From Bacillus swezeyi (GTDB lineage: Bacteria; Bacillota; Bacilli; Bacillales; Bacillaceae): a DNA stretch of 64,000 nt. Location: assembly GCF_001969815.1 (NCBI RefSeq), contig NZ_MRBK01000006.1, forward strand, positions 519,791 to 583,790. The letters are read 5' to 3'. Made by a program: the position numbers and the translations under genes. Shown piece after piece: positions 12,243 to 21,938 of the stretch. The notes under the pieces are model-generated. The model did not search any database and was not told the DNA's origin. It worked only from the letters and a program-made list of their open reading frames with translations. Each line of letters begins with the position of its first letter. Position 1 is the first letter of the stretch.

Positions 12243-13250
12243 TTATCCGTTTTTCCATACATCTGCACTGATTTCAAAGGAGCGCAGTCTATCTGCATGA
12301 TCATATGTTTCCGAGTTAATCATGATTTCATCCGCCTGAGTGGTTTGGATAAAGTCTTCAAGCTTTTCCTTCACTTCTTCTGGCCCTCCGATGATCGTAG
12401 AGCTGAGCTGTTCATTTACCATTGCTTTCTCACGCGGCGTCCAGATTTGGTCCATATCATCGACAGGCGGCTTGAGCTGGGTCGGCGCTCCCCTGACAAG
12501 GTCTAAAAATTTCTGATAGTGCGATGTCGCAAGGCGCTGCGCTTTCTCGTTTGTATCAGCGGCTATGACGGTCACTCCGACCATCGCATACGGTTCGTCC
12601 AATACACCGGGCTTAAATGAGCTGCGGTACAGTTCTAAAGCAGGCACCGTATTTGCCGGCGAAAAATGAGCCGCAAACGCAAACGGCAAGCCGAGCTCTC
12701 CCGCAAGACGGGCGCTGAATCCGCTGGAACCGAGCAGCCAAATCGGCACATCAAGTCCTTCCCCCGGGATCGCACGCACATGATGTCTCACATTTCCGGA
12801 CGGTTTAAAATAATTGCGCAGCTCTTCCAATTGCTCTGGAAAATCTTCGCCGCTGTTGAGGTTCCGTCTTAATGCCCGCGCTGTCAATTGATCCGTTCCC
12901 GGCGCCCGGCCGAGCCCCAAGTCAATTCTTCCGGGATAGAGCGACTCAAGCGTTCCGAATTGCTCCGCAATCACAAGGGAAGAGTGGTTCGGCAGCATAA
13001 TACCGCCCGATCCGACGCGAATCTTCTCTGTTCCTCCGGCAATATAGCCGATCAAAACAGATGTGGCCGAACTCGCAACACCATCAATATTATGGTGCTC
13101 AGCCAGCCAGAACCTGTGATAGCCCCATTCTTCGGCATGGCGCGCCAAATCCATGGAATGTTTAAAGGATTGGGCCGCATTTCCGCCTTGTACGATAGGA
13201 GACAGATTCAATACGGAATACTTTGTATTTTTAAAATGCTGTGCTGACAT
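12243..13250 (-). CDS. yvbT: Luciferase-like flavin monooxygenase YvbT
   Basis: 335 residues from the ATG at 13250, which has AAGGAG; a 16-codon upstream extension is rejected because it lacks a ribosome binding site. Bacterial luciferase-like (LLM) TIM-barrel protein of the MsnO8 type: [95 protein letters not shown], and the late [15 protein letters not shown]. Expected to use reduced FMN supplied by a separate reductase; substrate unknown. A palindrome at 13320-13345 lies about 70 bp upstream. Single gene between araE and yvbW. Confidence 0.88.
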   Translation of the reverse strand: MSAQHFKNTKYSVLNLSPIVQGGNAAQSFKHSMDLARHAEEWGYHRFWLAEHHNIDGVASSATSVLIGYIAGGTEKIRVGSGGIMLPNHSSLVIAEQFGTLESLYPGRIDLGLGRAPGTDQLTARALRRNLNSGEDFPEQLEELRNYFKPSGNVRHHVRAIPGEGLDVPIWLLGSSGFSARLAGELGLPFAFAAHFSPANTVPALELYRSSFKPGVLDEPYAMVGVTVIAADTNEKAQRLATSHYQKFLDLVRGAPTQLKPPVDDMDQIWTPREKAMVNEQLSSTIIGGPEEVKEKLEDFIQTTQADEIMINSETYDHADRLRSFEISADVWKNG

Positions 13251-13319
13251 TTTTTCTCCTTCTTCCTGATGAGTATTGTCATTAGAACGATAACACAACA
13301 GGGATCATGATTTAAAGAA

Positions 13320-13345
13320 ATTAGTTCGATTGATATCGAACTAAT
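13320..13345. promoter_or_regulatory. Palindromic operator candidate upstream of yvbT
   Basis: ATTAGTTCGAT and ATCGAACTAAT are exact complements separated by four bases. The palindrome sits between the yvbW terminator and the yvbT start, with no T-run, in the position expected of an operator. Regulator unknown; a MarR-, TetR- or HxlR-type protein is guesswork. Confidence 0.55.
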
Positions 13346-13350
13346 ATTCA

Positions 13351-13384
13351 AAAAGCTTGCCTCCTTGTTGCGGAGGCAAGCAAA
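13351..13384 (-). terminator. yvbW terminator
   Basis: GCTTGCCTCCG and GGAGGCAAGC arms followed by TTTTT on the minus strand, directly after the stop at 13386. Confidence 0.85.
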
Positions 13385-13385
13385 G

Positions 13386-14741
13386 TTAACCATTGACATT
13401 AGGCTTTCGCCCTTTAAACAGATAAGCGACGGTAATGAACATGTATATTCCCGCCGTGACCAAGGTAATGACGATCGAAGTTGTTAAAACGACGCCGATT
13501 AATATCGCCGTCAGCGCAAGAATCGCCAGCCAGGTCGTATAAGGAAACCACTTGACATGATAGCCTGCCGTTACGGTCTGACCGCGTTTTCTCGATTTTA
13601 AATGGGCAATGGCGATCAGCATCCAAATCATCAGGACCGTATAGCCGAGAGAGCCCATCAAATAATCAAATGTTTGGCTGCCTGCGAATAGAGAAAACAA
13701 TACACCTACATATAAGAAAGACGTACATAACAAGATCGCATAAACCGGCACTTTTTTGGCGGACAGCTTTGAAAAGATTTTCGGCACCCGGCCGTCTGAA
13801 GCCTGTGTATACAAAATACGGGATGCGCCGTAAAGTCCGGAGTTCATAGAAGAGATGATCGCCAATAAAATGACGGCATTCATCAAGTGATCCGCTCCGG
13901 GAATCCCGATCATCTTAAAGACCATCACAAAAGGGCTTTCTGACACACCATTGACTTGATTCCACGGAATCAGACTGACAATAATGAAAAATGGAAGGAG
14001 ATAAAAAGCAATAATCCGTGTCAGCGTGCTGCGGACGGCTCTTGGTACGACCTGCTCCGGGTTTTTCGTCTCCGCCAAGGTCACACCGATGATTTCAGTT
14101 CCTCCATATGAATAGATAACGACTAACATAGCCGTGATCAGCCCGCCGGCGCCATTCGGAAAAAAGCCGCCATGATCGGTTAAATGAGAAAATCCAACTG
14201 CAGTATGATTGCCAAATGAGAAAAATAACAAAATAAATCCGGCTATAATAAAAACGACAATCACCGTGATTTTAATCAAAGCGAGCCAATACTCCGTCTC
14301 TGCAAAGCTTTTGACAGAAAGTAAATTCACGCTGGTGATGACAAGAGAAACAAACAGCGCCAGCACCCAAATCGGCACTCCCGGCAGCCAATATTGCAAA
14401 AATATCGCGGCGACGACAGCCTCTGCTGCAATATTCAGCACCCACATTTTCCAATAAATCCAATCTAAAAAATAAGCGGCGTACGGCCCTAAAATCGATT
14501 GAACCAGGTCCCTGAATGTCCTGGCTTCACGATGTCGAACAGCCATCTCCGCGAGCCCCTGCATAATGAACAGCAAAACCACCCCGCCGATCAGGTAGGC
14601 GATCAATACGGAAGGCCCTGCTAAATCTATCGCTTTGCTGCTTCCTTTAAATAATCCCGCTCCGATCGCTCCGCCCAGCGCCATCATCATAATATGACGG
14701 GCAGTCATCGTGCGCTCAAGCTTCTCTATTTCTTTCTCCAT
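13386..14741 (-). CDS. yvbW: Amino acid permease YvbW, leucine T-box controlled
   Basis: 451 residues, 12 predicted membrane helices, APC superfamily (AAT family). The N-terminus has HIMMMALGGAIGAGLFKGSSKAI, the substrate-binding unwound helix 1 signature, and helix 6 carries YSYGGTEIIGVTLAETKNPEQVVPRAV. Because the leader is a T-box with a CUC (leucine) specifier, leucine or a branched-chain amino acid is the likely cargo; this is inference from regulation and not from the protein. Ribosome binding site AGAGGAAG. Monocistronic: terminators lie on both sides. Confidence 0.88.
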   Translation of the reverse strand: MEKEIEKLERTMTARHIMMMALGGAIGAGLFKGSSKAIDLAGPSVLIAYLIGGVVLLFIMQGLAEMAVRHREARTFRDLVQSILGPYAAYFLDWIYWKMWVLNIAAEAVVAAIFLQYWLPGVPIWVLALFVSLVITSVNLLSVKSFAETEYWLALIKITVIVVFIIAGFILLFFSFGNHTAVGFSHLTDHGGFFPNGAGGLITAMLVVIYSYGGTEIIGVTLAETKNPEQVVPRAVRSTLTRIIAFYLLPFFIIVSLIPWNQVNGVSESPFVMVFKMIGIPGADHLMNAVILLAIISSMNSGLYGASRILYTQASDGRVPKIFSKLSAKKVPVYAILLCTSFLYVGVLFSLFAGSQTFDYLMGSLGYTVLMIWMLIAIAHLKSRKRGQTVTAGYHVKWFPYTTWLAILALTAILIGVVLTTSIVITLVTAGIYMFITVAYLFKGRKPNVNG

Positions 14742-14766
14742 CTTTCATTCACTTCCTCTATTTAAA

Positions 14767-15118
14767 ATAAAAAGGCTCATCGTCTCTTTTTCTTCTTCTG
14801 AAGATAAAGAGACGATGAGCCTTTGAAGCCAACCGCGGTACCACTCTTATTGATTCTATGACTAGAATCCAGCTTTCTTTAGCACAGCCCGCGCTGCGCT
14901 ATACCCGATAACGAAGGTTAACCGTAAAGCCTTCAGGAATTGATGTCTTTCCCTTTTAGCTAGTCCACTCCCGGGCGAGTTCAAAGATTCATTAGACTGC
15001 GTCGCACCAACCCGCAGCTCTCTTTGCCAATGATGATCTTTTACTGCTCCCGTTCTTCGTGTTTTCTCTGCCTGAAAATATATTCATATAATATACGTTC
15101 TTATTTTCACTTTGTCAA
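14767..15118 (-). promoter_or_regulatory. Leucine-specific T-box riboswitch and promoter of yvbW
   Basis: Minus strand: -35 TTGACA at 15118-15113, 17-nt spacer, -10 TATATT at 15095-15090. The leader contains the stem I distal region GGTTGGTGCGACG, a specifier loop GAA-CTC-G with CUC (Leu) at 14979-14977, the T-box proper AGAGTGGTACCGCGG at 14847-14833, and a long terminator hairpin at 14824-14767 (GGCTCATCGTCTCTTT arm) ending in TTTTTATTTT. Uncharged tRNA-Leu should stabilise the antiterminator and turn on yvbW. The same arrangement is known for B. subtilis yvbW. Confidence 0.93.
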
Positions 15119-15379
15119 TACGAAAAAGTGTAACTAAATTTTAAAATTTAAATTTTTCTTTATTTTCAAGGAGAATTGCCTTTTCTATTAAGAAATGCAA
15201 GAGGATAAGAGCACAACTTTATCTTACTTAGAGAGTTTAAGATCGAAGAATGAAGAAAAAATCAGCAGATATCCTCCGAAAAAAATAGTTAAATTGAAAT
15301 ATTATTCAAACTTTACAAAATATTTTAACGATGATAGAGTGTGAACCGAATCATGATATCAGCTAAAGGAGGAAAAAAC

Positions 15380-15853
15380 ATGAGAAGACTTTCGTTAATG
15401 GTGATCTTGTCCGTTTTGACCCTCGTCTTCAGTTCATCATCAGTCAGCTTTGCAAAGGACATTCCCGAAAATAGGTATACTTCGCCTACGGATGCCGAAT
15501 TTAGCCAGATTGAACAAATCTTACAGGACGCTGATGTCCAAACCGACAATTTGCAGAAGGAGTATGGGGTGATTGTCAATGACCCTTCCGAAAAAGTCGG
15601 CATCATTTCAGACATCCCTGCTGAAAAAGATGACTGGAGCCATGTCAGCTTCAATTCATACTATGTCGACCTCAGCAGCGGCACATTAATCGCTGAAGTG
15701 CAATTTCATTTTAAACAAAACGATGACGGTACTTCTGTGACCGAATACAAAAATCTAACGAATGGCGGAAAGTATTTCGTCAAACTTGATAAAGACGGAA
15801 ATGTAATCGATGAAGAAACAGTCGGCGACATGTCGATTTTATGGAAATATTAA
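15380..15853 (+). CDS. Secreted protein of unknown function
   Basis: 157 residues from the ATG at 15380, which follows AAAGGAGG; an upstream ATG 13 codons earlier has no ribosome binding site. A Sec signal peptide is plain: MRRLS, a hydrophobic core to about residue 20, and a probable cut after SVSFA. The mature part is hydrophilic, has a helical SQIEQILQDADVQTDNLQKEY segment and a beta-rich C-terminal half (YYVDLSSGTLIAEVQFHF, YFVKLDKDGNVIDEETV). I do not recognise the family. Monocistronic, with its own terminator. The 260 bp upstream is AT-rich and holds a weak TTTACA-N17-TAGAGT promoter candidate. Confidence 0.8.
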   Translation: MRRLSLMVILSVLTLVFSSSSVSFAKDIPENRYTSPTDAEFSQIEQILQDADVQTDNLQKEYGVIVNDPSEKVGIISDIPAEKDDWSHVSFNSYYVDLSSGTLIAEVQFHFKQNDDGTSVTEYKNLTNGGKYFVKLDKDGNVIDEETVGDMSILWKY

Positions 15854-15875
15854 CCTGATGAATACTCCCTTTTAA

Positions 15876-15903
15876 AAACGCCCTTTTACGGGGCGTTTTT
15901 TGC
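15876..15903 (+). terminator. Terminator after the secreted protein gene
   Basis: AAAAACGCCC and GGGGCGTTTTTT arms around TTTTAC, 22 bp after the stop. Confidence 0.85.
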
Positions 15904-16112
15904 ATCGATACATATTTTCAGAAAGCATTAAATTTTCGTGTCCATGGTCATTCAATGCTTTCTTTTGAAGAAAATGTCGGGCTTGATGACATCTCGGATT
16001 CATGATCGGACAGGTTATTGCGATGTTAAAGCACAGGCGATCATCCTTCTTTGTATAGGGGGATATCATCTTCATTTAAGCACATCTTTTCGCTCCTGAT
16101 TCGACAGTTGCT

Positions 16113-16148
16113 GAAAAAACCCTGAAACATTTTTTCAGGGTTTTTGAT
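16113..16148 (-). terminator. Terminator of the ABC transporter operon
   Basis: AAAAACCCTGAAA and TTTCAGGGTTTTTT arms on the minus strand, just after the stop at 16158. Between this site and 15903 I see only decayed, stop-rich sequence. Confidence 0.85.
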
Positions 16149-16157
16149 GATGGGGCT

Positions 16158-17084
16158 CTATGATACATTCTGTCTCCCTGTGTCATCCAAAAAAATATCT
16201 TCAAGCGATGGTTCATCGACATGAATCCTGTAAATTCCCACTTTGCAGTTGGTTAGTACTCTGACGATGGCAGGGATTTTGTCTTCTGAATTCACGACGA
16301 TCGAAAGCTCATTGCCCCGAAATTCAACCTGCTCGCCGGCGGATTCTAAAAAACCGTTGATCAGACTGTAATGCTGTTCAGGAATATCCGAATGCCGGAT
16401 CTGAACCGTAATGTTTGACATGAAGTGTTTCCTTAATTCATCAAGCGTACCTTCTTTTAGAATACTGCCATTCTTCATAATGGCAATCCTTGTACACATT
16501 TTCTCGATCTCATTCAAATTATGGGATGTCATAAAGATCGTCTTTCCTTCTTTTTGCAGATCCATAATCAGTTTTTGTATGTACAGGCCCGATTCGGCAT
16601 CAATACCGGATGTCGGTTCATCCAAAAAGATTAATTCAGGATCATGAATGATCGCTTGGGCAATGCCTAGCTTTTTCTTCATGCCAAATGAATATGCGCC
16701 CGCTTTTTTATCGTCATGCTCCAGCAGTCCGACTCTTTCTAAAACGGCTTTGCACTGCGTTGTTGATACGCTTTGGCCGTTTAGCTTGGCGAAATATTTT
16801 AAGTGCCCGACCGCCGTCAGTGAATCATAAAGGGTTGAATAATCCGGGAGCACCCCTATGCGATGCTTCACTTTTTCGATCGAAGATTCGTTTAATAAAC
16901 GAAAGCTTCCTGCAGATGGCTGAATGATCCCTGTGATCATATTAATAAATGTTGATTTTCCCGCCCCATTGCGGCCCAGGAATCCGTAAATCTCGCCTTT
17001 TTTCACCTGAAGATCAACATGATCGACGACCGTTGTGGCGCCGTAGCTTTTCATCAGTCCGTTTGCCTCGATCACCATCTCCAT
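16158..17084 (-). CDS. ABC transporter ATP-binding protein (BcrA/CcmA type)
   Basis: 308 residues: one ABC ATPase domain followed by an about 80-residue C-terminal extension usual in ABC-2 exporters. Walker A GRNGAGKST near residue 38, Q-loop at SAGSF..., signature YSFGMKKKLG, Walker B LIFLDEPTSGID, and H-loop TSHNLNEIEKM are intact. Starts at the ATG that overlaps the stop of the permease gene by one base (TAATG), so translation is probably coupled. Forms an exporter with the downstream-numbered neighbour 17084-17773. Cargo unknown; related systems export or resist peptides such as bacitracin. Confidence 0.85.
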   Translation of the reverse strand: MEMVIEANGLMKSYGATTVVDHVDLQVKKGEIYGFLGRNGAGKSTFINMITGIIQPSAGSFRLLNESSIEKVKHRIGVLPDYSTLYDSLTAVGHLKYFAKLNGQSVSTTQCKAVLERVGLLEHDDKKAGAYSFGMKKKLGIAQAIIHDPELIFLDEPTSGIDAESGLYIQKLIMDLQKEGKTIFMTSHNLNEIEKMCTRIAIMKNGSILKEGTLDELRKHFMSNITVQIRHSDIPEQHYSLINGFLESAGEQVEFRGNELSIVVNSEDKIPAIVRVLTNCKVGIYRIHVDEPSLEDIFLDDTGRQNVS

Positions 17085-17773
17085 TATAAATCTCTCCTTT
17101 TAAATAAAACGATTGCTCCGAACAGGACCGCGAGTGCGTAAATCAAGTCGATAAGGATGAAATAGCTTCCAAGATCAGCGTAATAGTAAGGTGTAACATA
17201 TTTAAACGAGCTGATCATGACATTCTCAGAGTTGATAGCCCAAAAGCTGAGGGCGGGAAAGAAAAGGGCAAATACAATTCCGAAAAATATGGACATAGCA
17301 GGCTTGGAAAAAATAACGGAAAATAGCAGATTTAAAGCAATTGCAGCTGCAAGAAATGCCATACATTCAACAGCTCCGAACCAAAAAAATGTTCTGGAAA
17401 CCATCATAACCAATAGGAAAGACGCTGTCATACAAATGATCCAAAATAACCAGACTCCTAAAAATTTCCCCACTATAATCTTGGTGTGCGAAGTTTTCGT
17501 CACAAGAAATCTAATGGTGCGCGAATTGACTTCCCGGTTGATCATATCATGGGATAATCCCGAAATAATCAGAAAACCAAACAGAAAGACGATGACGGCT
17601 ATTCCGGCTTCGTTCGGGTTATCACCCAAGCCCAAATCGCGGATAAGATCGGCCGGTGCGTTTTCGATGAGCTCCGCAACTTTATAGCTCACCCAAAAAA
17701 TAATGATCATGATAATAATTGATTTGATACTTTTAAAAAGACTTTTAAATTCATTCAGACAGATGGCCCACAT
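17084..17773 (-). CDS. ABC-2 type transporter permease
   Basis: 229 residues with about six hydrophobic helices, starting MWAICLNEFKSLFKSIKS, a pattern of ABC-2 permeases (amphipathic helix, then membrane helix). The conserved region HDMINREVNSRTIRFLVTKTSHTKIIVGKFLG corresponds to the coupling loop after helix 2. First gene of the two-gene operon; ribosome binding site AAAGGAG. The operon is transcribed away from a decayed MerR-type regulator gene, which may once have controlled it. Confidence 0.82.
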   Translation of the reverse strand: MWAICLNEFKSLFKSIKSIIIMIIIFWVSYKVAELIENAPADLIRDLGLGDNPNEAGIAVIVFLFGFLIISGLSHDMINREVNSRTIRFLVTKTSHTKIIVGKFLGVWLFWIICMTASFLLVMMVSRTFFWFGAVECMAFLAAAIALNLLFSVIFSKPAMSIFFGIVFALFFPALSFWAINSENVMISSFKYVTPYYYADLGSYFILIDLIYALAVLFGAIVLFKRRDL

Positions 17774-17857
17774 GACGTGTCACTCCTTTACTACCTTCCA
17801 TTATAGGGAGTGAACATTATCGGGAAATAATCATATCCTTAACTTTACCTTAAATCG

Positions 17858-17889
17858 TTGAACTTCCCCTATACTGGAAGATGTATCAT
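17858..17889 (+). promoter_or_regulatory. MerR-type promoter of the regulator pseudogene
   Basis: -35 TTGAAC at 17858, -10 TATCAT at 17884, with a 20-bp spacer (longer than the usual 17) that contains the dyad CTTCC...GGAAG at 17863-17880. Stretched spacers with a dyad are the hallmark of MerR-family autoregulated promoters. Confidence 0.6.
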
Positions 17890-17922
17890 AGCAGAGACTA
17901 ACCTAAAAGAAGGAAATTAAAT

Positions 17923-18720
17923 TTGTTTAAAATCAGCGAGTTCTCCAAGCTGAGCCAAGTCCCTGTAAACCCTGCGCTACCATGATCAAATGGGATTGTT
18001 AAAACCGACTCATACTGATGCAGAAACAGACTGCCGTTACCATACGGCATATCAGCTTTTTCCATTGAATCGTATTTAGACCTTTAAAGAGCTGGGGTTC
18101 ACACTTTAACAGATTGGCCATCTCTTGGATGAAGATGTTTCAACGGATCAGAATCGCGGCATGTTTCGGCTGAAAAAAGCCGAGATTCAGACGCTGCCGG
18201 AAGAGGAGCAGGCACGCCTGCAATGGATAGAAGAACGGCTTGAACAGGTAGAAAAGGAAGGACGTTTTGTAACAGAGTTCGAGGTCGTTCTCGAAAAGCA
18301 TGGAGCTGGTTTCTTTGCGACAACAGACTTCACTGAGGCGAATTCCCGCTCTCTTCGAACAGTTGAATGTTCAATTGGTGAATATATCAACATCTTCACT
18401 TCCTCAGGATCGTTCTTTGGCATGGTTGTGAAGAATGTGAGGATGAAATTGATTTAGAAGCAGGCTATCTGATCAAACGGCCACTTTCTGCACACCTGCA
18501 TAACGGTCGGAAGTCCCTATGATGGCGGCTCTATTGCACCGCTGCCGCCCGTCAAGCCCTTGCAGCGCAAGTGCTCATTTAGCCGGTTGGGATTGAACAA
18601 AATGGTATCGAATGAAGAAAAATGCACCGCTCCGCGAAGTGTTTTTTCATCCCGACCATGAACATTCAAATGACTGTATAGCGGAAGTGCAAATTCCCGT
18701 TGAAAAAAAACAGGTTTTCC
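17923..18720 (+). pseudogene. MerR-family regulator with GyrI-like effector domain, decayed
   Basis: Reading with frameshifts gives a MerR protein. The start TTG at 17923 (ribosome binding site GAAGGA) yields FKISEFSKLSQVPV. After a frame break near 17975 comes LRYHDQMGLLKPTHTDAE and YRYHTAYQLFPLNRI, then TAG and TAA stops within the TFKELGFTL segment. QIGHLLDEDVSTDQ and the coiled coil EEEQARLQWIEERLEQVEKE follow. The C-terminal part carries DEIDLEAGYLIKRPL and REVFFHPDHEHSNDCIAEVQ, typical of the effector-binding fold. Two or more frameshifts and two stops show the gene is dead. A further degraded coding-like stretch continues to about 18825. Confidence 0.85.
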
Positions 18721-18828
18721 ACCCACTATCAAGAAAGAGATTCAAAACAAATCATAACGGAATTGAATATCCCAGTGACAATCCAGGACGAAACGTTGCT
18801 GCCGGTTATTCCAAGGAGCTGAGCATAT

Positions 18829-18872
18829 TAAACATACCTTCAGAGGATAGAACACTCTGAAGGTATGTTTCT
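18829..18872. terminator. Bidirectional terminator after lutC
   Basis: AAACATACCTTCAGAG and CTCTGAAGGTATGTTT are near-perfect complements around GATAGAACA. The arms bear A and T ends usable on both strands; lutC stops at 18871. Confidence 0.85.
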
Positions 18873-19593
18873 AGCGGTCTGTTACGACAATATAAGCCGC
18901 TTTAACAGGGCCATGGACGCCGACAACCAGATCCATTTCAATATCGGCTGAATTGCTTGGTCCTGTTATATAGTTGATGCATGACGGGATGACTTCGCCG
19001 TCTGCAACCTTTTGTTTGATGATCCCGCTTGCCTGTGTCATTCTCGGAACGATCGAGCTTTTTGGAACGATCGCAATGTGTGTCGTTGGCAGCAAGCTGA
19101 CAGAACGCCCTTTGTCTTTTGAACTGAAAAGGACGACCGTTCCCGATTCTGCAAGAGTGATTTCGCTGAAGGTAATGCCGATGTTTGCCTGTTCGGCGTG
19201 CTGAATATTTTCCTCTCCCGCAGCGGCATTCCATTCCCATACCTTAGTGCCTTCATTCGGCCATCTGTCTGTTAAAAGGCTTGACAGTCCGTACTCTTGA
19301 AAACGGTTATCTTTTGGAACAATGACAGGTCCGCCCCCAAATCGCGATGCTTGTTCATACAAGGCATCATGCAGGCCGATGGCGTCTGTTTCAATCAGTT
19401 CTGTATGAATCTTCAGGCAGTGCTCTTTTAAGACGCCGACCAGCTCATCTTGCGTATAGCCTTGGTACACCCGGTGCTGCGGCTGATGGGCGTAATCGGG
19501 AACAGAAACGCCGGCTGACCGCCTATCTCGACCGAGCCTTTCCGCAATCCGGTTTAAAAAGCTGTCCTTGTTTTGGATTGTTCCGTTTGTCAT
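18871..19593 (-). CDS. lutC: Lactate utilization protein LutC
   Basis: 240 residues, LUD (DUF162) domain. Part of the LutABC complex oxidising L-lactate to pyruvate with iron-sulfur proteins. Conserved segments: [53 protein letters not shown], and the C-terminal [25 protein letters not shown], all family hallmarks. Its ATG overlaps the lutB stop (ATGA, 4 bp), so the pair is translationally coupled. Last gene of lutABC. Confidence 0.95.
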   Translation of the reverse strand: MTNGTIQNKDSFLNRIAERLGRDRRSAGVSVPDYAHQPQHRVYQGYTQDELVGVLKEHCLKIHTELIETDAIGLHDALYEQASRFGGGPVIVPKDNRFQEYGLSSLLTDRWPNEGTKVWEWNAAAGEENIQHAEQANIGITFSEITLAESGTVVLFSSKDKGRSVSLLPTTHIAIVPKSSIVPRMTQASGIIKQKVADGEVIPSCINYITGPSNSADIEMDLVVGVHGPVKAAYIVVTDR

Positions 19594-21023
19594 CTGTCTT
19601 CCCCCTTATCGTTCTGTCTGTCCTGAAACCAGTCGCGGAACCTAGACCCATTCGGTGCGGGGAAATCGCGAATTTGCGTCCATTGTTTTAACGGACCGGG
19701 CCCCTTCGTAATTTTTTCACCGTCTTTAAACGGCTTCATCGCTGCCGGAGCCCATTTCGAGCCCATTTTGTAAAGGGACGGCGTAGAAGTCCCCAATCCG
19801 AACGCCTTCATCGCCAGCTTTTCTGAAATCGGTGCGCGCCCTTCTTTTTCGACGATGCGCTGCCTATGTTTTAAGAGCAGCTCATGAAGCGGAATTTTAA
19901 CCGGACACGCTTCCGTGCAGGCGGCACATAATGAAGAAGCGTAAGGCAGCTCCTTGTAATCGTCATACCCTCCGAGAAGCGGCGATAATACCGCCCCGAT
20001 GGGACCGGAATAAATCGAGCCGTAAGAATGGCCGCCGACATGGCGGTAGACCGGACAGACATTGATGCAGGCCGCACAGCGGATGCACTGAAGGACGGAT
20101 TGAAATTCGGTTCCGAGAATCTTCGAACGCCCGTTATCAACGATTACGAGATGGAATTCCTCCGGTCCGTCTGCTTCATCTGGCAGTTTCGGCCCCGTCA
20201 AAGCTGTGATATAGCTTGTCAGCCGCTGGCCGACCGCGCTTCTGGTCAGCATTCCGACAAGAACTTCAAATTCGTCGAATGATGGGACGATCCGTTCCAT
20301 TCCCATCACGGTGATCTGTGTTTTCGGAATGGTCGTCACAAGGCGTCCGTTTCCCTCATTTGTGACGAGGCTGACAGACCCTGTATCGGCAATTGCAAAA
20401 TTGCAGCCCGTAATGCCGATGTCCGCCTCCAAAAACTTCTTCCTGAGCACGGCTCGCGCGTGCATGACGAGCTCCTCAGGCTGTTCCGTTTTGCGATAGC
20501 CGATCCGTTCTTTAAATACGTCGCGGATCTGTTCTTTGTTTTTATGCAGCGCCGGGGCGACGATATGTGATGGCGGATCATGGTCGTCAATCTGGAGGAT
20601 GTACTCTCCCAAATCGGTTTCAACCACTTCACAGCCTTCGTTTTCAAGCGCTTCATTCATATTGATTTCTTCCGTGACCATCGACTTTGATTTCACAATT
20701 TTTTTGCCGTTTTTCTTTTTCACGACATCGCGGATGTAGCCTGCTGCTTCCTCGGCCGTCTCAGCAAAAAAAACGTGCCCGCCTTTTTTGGCGACATTTT
20801 CGGCGAGCTGTTCGAGATAATAATCAAGATTCGCCAGCACGTGCTGCCTGATTTCTTCGGCAAGCGACCGCCATTCTTCCCAGTTTCCGAGCTCTTCCGC
20901 CGCCTCGAGCCGCCTCGCTCTTAGACGCTCTTGGGCGCTTGAGACGGCTCCCCTCATAAACTCATTTTCAAGCCCTTCTGATACGCGTTCTTTAAATTTT
21001 TGTGTTCCGATCTTCATCGCCAT
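19590..21023 (-). CDS. lutB: Lactate utilization iron-sulfur protein LutB
   Basis: 477 residues from [14 protein letters not shown]; an ATG two codons earlier lies too close to the Shine-Dalgarno. LUD domain ([52 protein letters not shown]) followed by two [4Fe-4S] ferredoxin motifs, [14 protein letters not shown] and [18 protein letters not shown], and a C-terminal LutB tail. Electron-transfer subunit of lactate oxidation, needed in B. subtilis for growth on lactate and for biofilm formation. Second gene of the operon, 41 bp after lutA. Confidence 0.96.
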   Translation of the reverse strand: MAMKIGTQKFKERVSEGLENEFMRGAVSSAQERLRARRLEAAEELGNWEEWRSLAEEIRQHVLANLDYYLEQLAENVAKKGGHVFFAETAEEAAGYIRDVVKKKNGKKIVKSKSMVTEEINMNEALENEGCEVVETDLGEYILQIDDHDPPSHIVAPALHKNKEQIRDVFKERIGYRKTEQPEELVMHARAVLRKKFLEADIGITGCNFAIADTGSVSLVTNEGNGRLVTTIPKTQITVMGMERIVPSFDEFEVLVGMLTRSAVGQRLTSYITALTGPKLPDEADGPEEFHLVIVDNGRSKILGTEFQSVLQCIRCAACINVCPVYRHVGGHSYGSIYSGPIGAVLSPLLGGYDDYKELPYASSLCAACTEACPVKIPLHELLLKHRQRIVEKEGRAPISEKLAMKAFGLGTSTPSLYKMGSKWAPAAMKPFKDGEKITKGPGPLKQWTQIRDFPAPNGSRFRDWFQDRQNDKGEDR

Positions 21024-21064
21024 GACCATCTTCCCCCTCTATCTGTTAAATGACCGGATGTCTG

Positions 21065-21781
21065 TTATCTGCTGTTTAAAACCTCTGCAATGTGCATGAC
21101 TTGTATCGGCTTTTCTTTCCTGCCGATTCGCCCCCCGATATTCATCAAACAGCCGCAGTCCGCCCCGATCAACACGTCTGCACCCGTGTCTTCAACACAA
21201 GCCACTTTTTCATCGACCATCTGCTCGGATATTTGCGACATTTTCACCGAAAATGTCCCCCCAAATCCGCAGCAGTCATGCTTGCGCTCTAGCGGCACGA
21301 ATTCCAGCCCTTTCACATGGCTGAGCAGTTTCATCGGCGTGTCTGCCACGCCCAGAAGCCTTGTCATGTGACATGAGGTATGATAAGTTGCCTTTTTCTC
21401 CAACTGTGCCCCTACGTCTTCTATCTTCAATACATTGACGATAAAGTCCGTCAGCTCATACGTTTTATCAGCCAGCCGCTGCGCTTTGTCCGCCCAGGCA
21501 GGCTCATCCCGGAAAAGGTGCGGGTATTCTTTAAACATAAAAGCGCAAGATCCTGAAGGGCTGACGACATATTCAGCGGATTCAAACGTTTCAATCATGC
21601 GCCTCATCGCTTTTTTCGAGTCTTTGACATAGCCGCTGTTGTAGGCAGGCTGTCCGCAGCAGATCTGGCCTTCGGGAAAATCCACATCACACCCCAGCCG
21701 TTCCAGCAGTTCAACGGTTGCCTTTCCGACATTCGTCTGAAACATGTCAACCAAACACGTGATAAACAGTGAAACTTTCAT
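21065..21781 (-). CDS. lutA: Lactate utilization protein LutA (CCG domain)
   Basis: 238 residues with the two cysteine-rich CCG domains of the GlcF/HdrB type: [14 protein letters not shown] around residue 40 and [15 protein letters not shown] around residue 170, which bind an unusual Fe-S cluster. Other conserved parts: [35 protein letters not shown] and [13 protein letters not shown]. First gene of lutABC; a 21815-21825 operator lies just upstream of its ribosome binding site (GGGAGAGGGG). Confidence 0.95.
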   Translation of the reverse strand: MKVSLFITCLVDMFQTNVGKATVELLERLGCDVDFPEGQICCGQPAYNSGYVKDSKKAMRRMIETFESAEYVVSPSGSCAFMFKEYPHLFRDEPAWADKAQRLADKTYELTDFIVNVLKIEDVGAQLEKKATYHTSCHMTRLLGVADTPMKLLSHVKGLEFVPLERKHDCCGFGGTFSVKMSQISEQMVDEKVACVEDTGADVLIGADCGCLMNIGGRIGRKEKPIQVMHIAEVLNSR

Positions 21782-21810
21782 CTTGATCCCCTCTCCCGAC
21801 CTAAGATAAT

Positions 21811-21830
21811 CAGGTCATCTGATGACTTGG
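21811..21830 (-). promoter_or_regulatory. LutR operator upstream of lutA
   Basis: The palindrome TCATCTGATGA (21815-21825), within CAGGTCATCTGATGACTTG, recurs exactly at 22836-22846 before lutP. Shared only by the two targets of LutR in the window and shaped like a FadR-type GntR operator. Confidence 0.75.
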
Positions 21831-21832
21831 TT

Positions 21833-21888
21833 AAAAAACCCTCTTTCTCCATCTTACAACTTGTGAACATTTTTTGAAAGGGGTTTCT
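21833..21888 (-). terminator. lutR terminator
   Basis: GAAACCCCTTTC and GAAAGAGGGTTTTTT on the minus strand with a long 28-nt loop, 50 bp after the lutR stop. Confidence 0.55.
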
Positions 21889-21938
21889 TTTTGGTTTTCA
21901 CTCAGTCATGCCTATGAAAAGCAGGACGCCGCTGCTTT

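Noticed and set aside
15872..16075. 67-codon minus-strand frame
   Set aside because: Crosses a terminator, lacks a ribosome binding site and similarity; the region reads as decayed sequence.
18125..18457. 110-codon plus-strand frame as an intact gene
   Set aside because: It is only the middle part of the decayed MerR-type regulator and begins inside its coding sequence.
20336..20656. Long antisense frames within lutB, eno, pgk, gapA and other GC-rich genes
   Set aside because: All are shadows of well-supported genes on the other strand, with no ribosome binding sites or family signatures.
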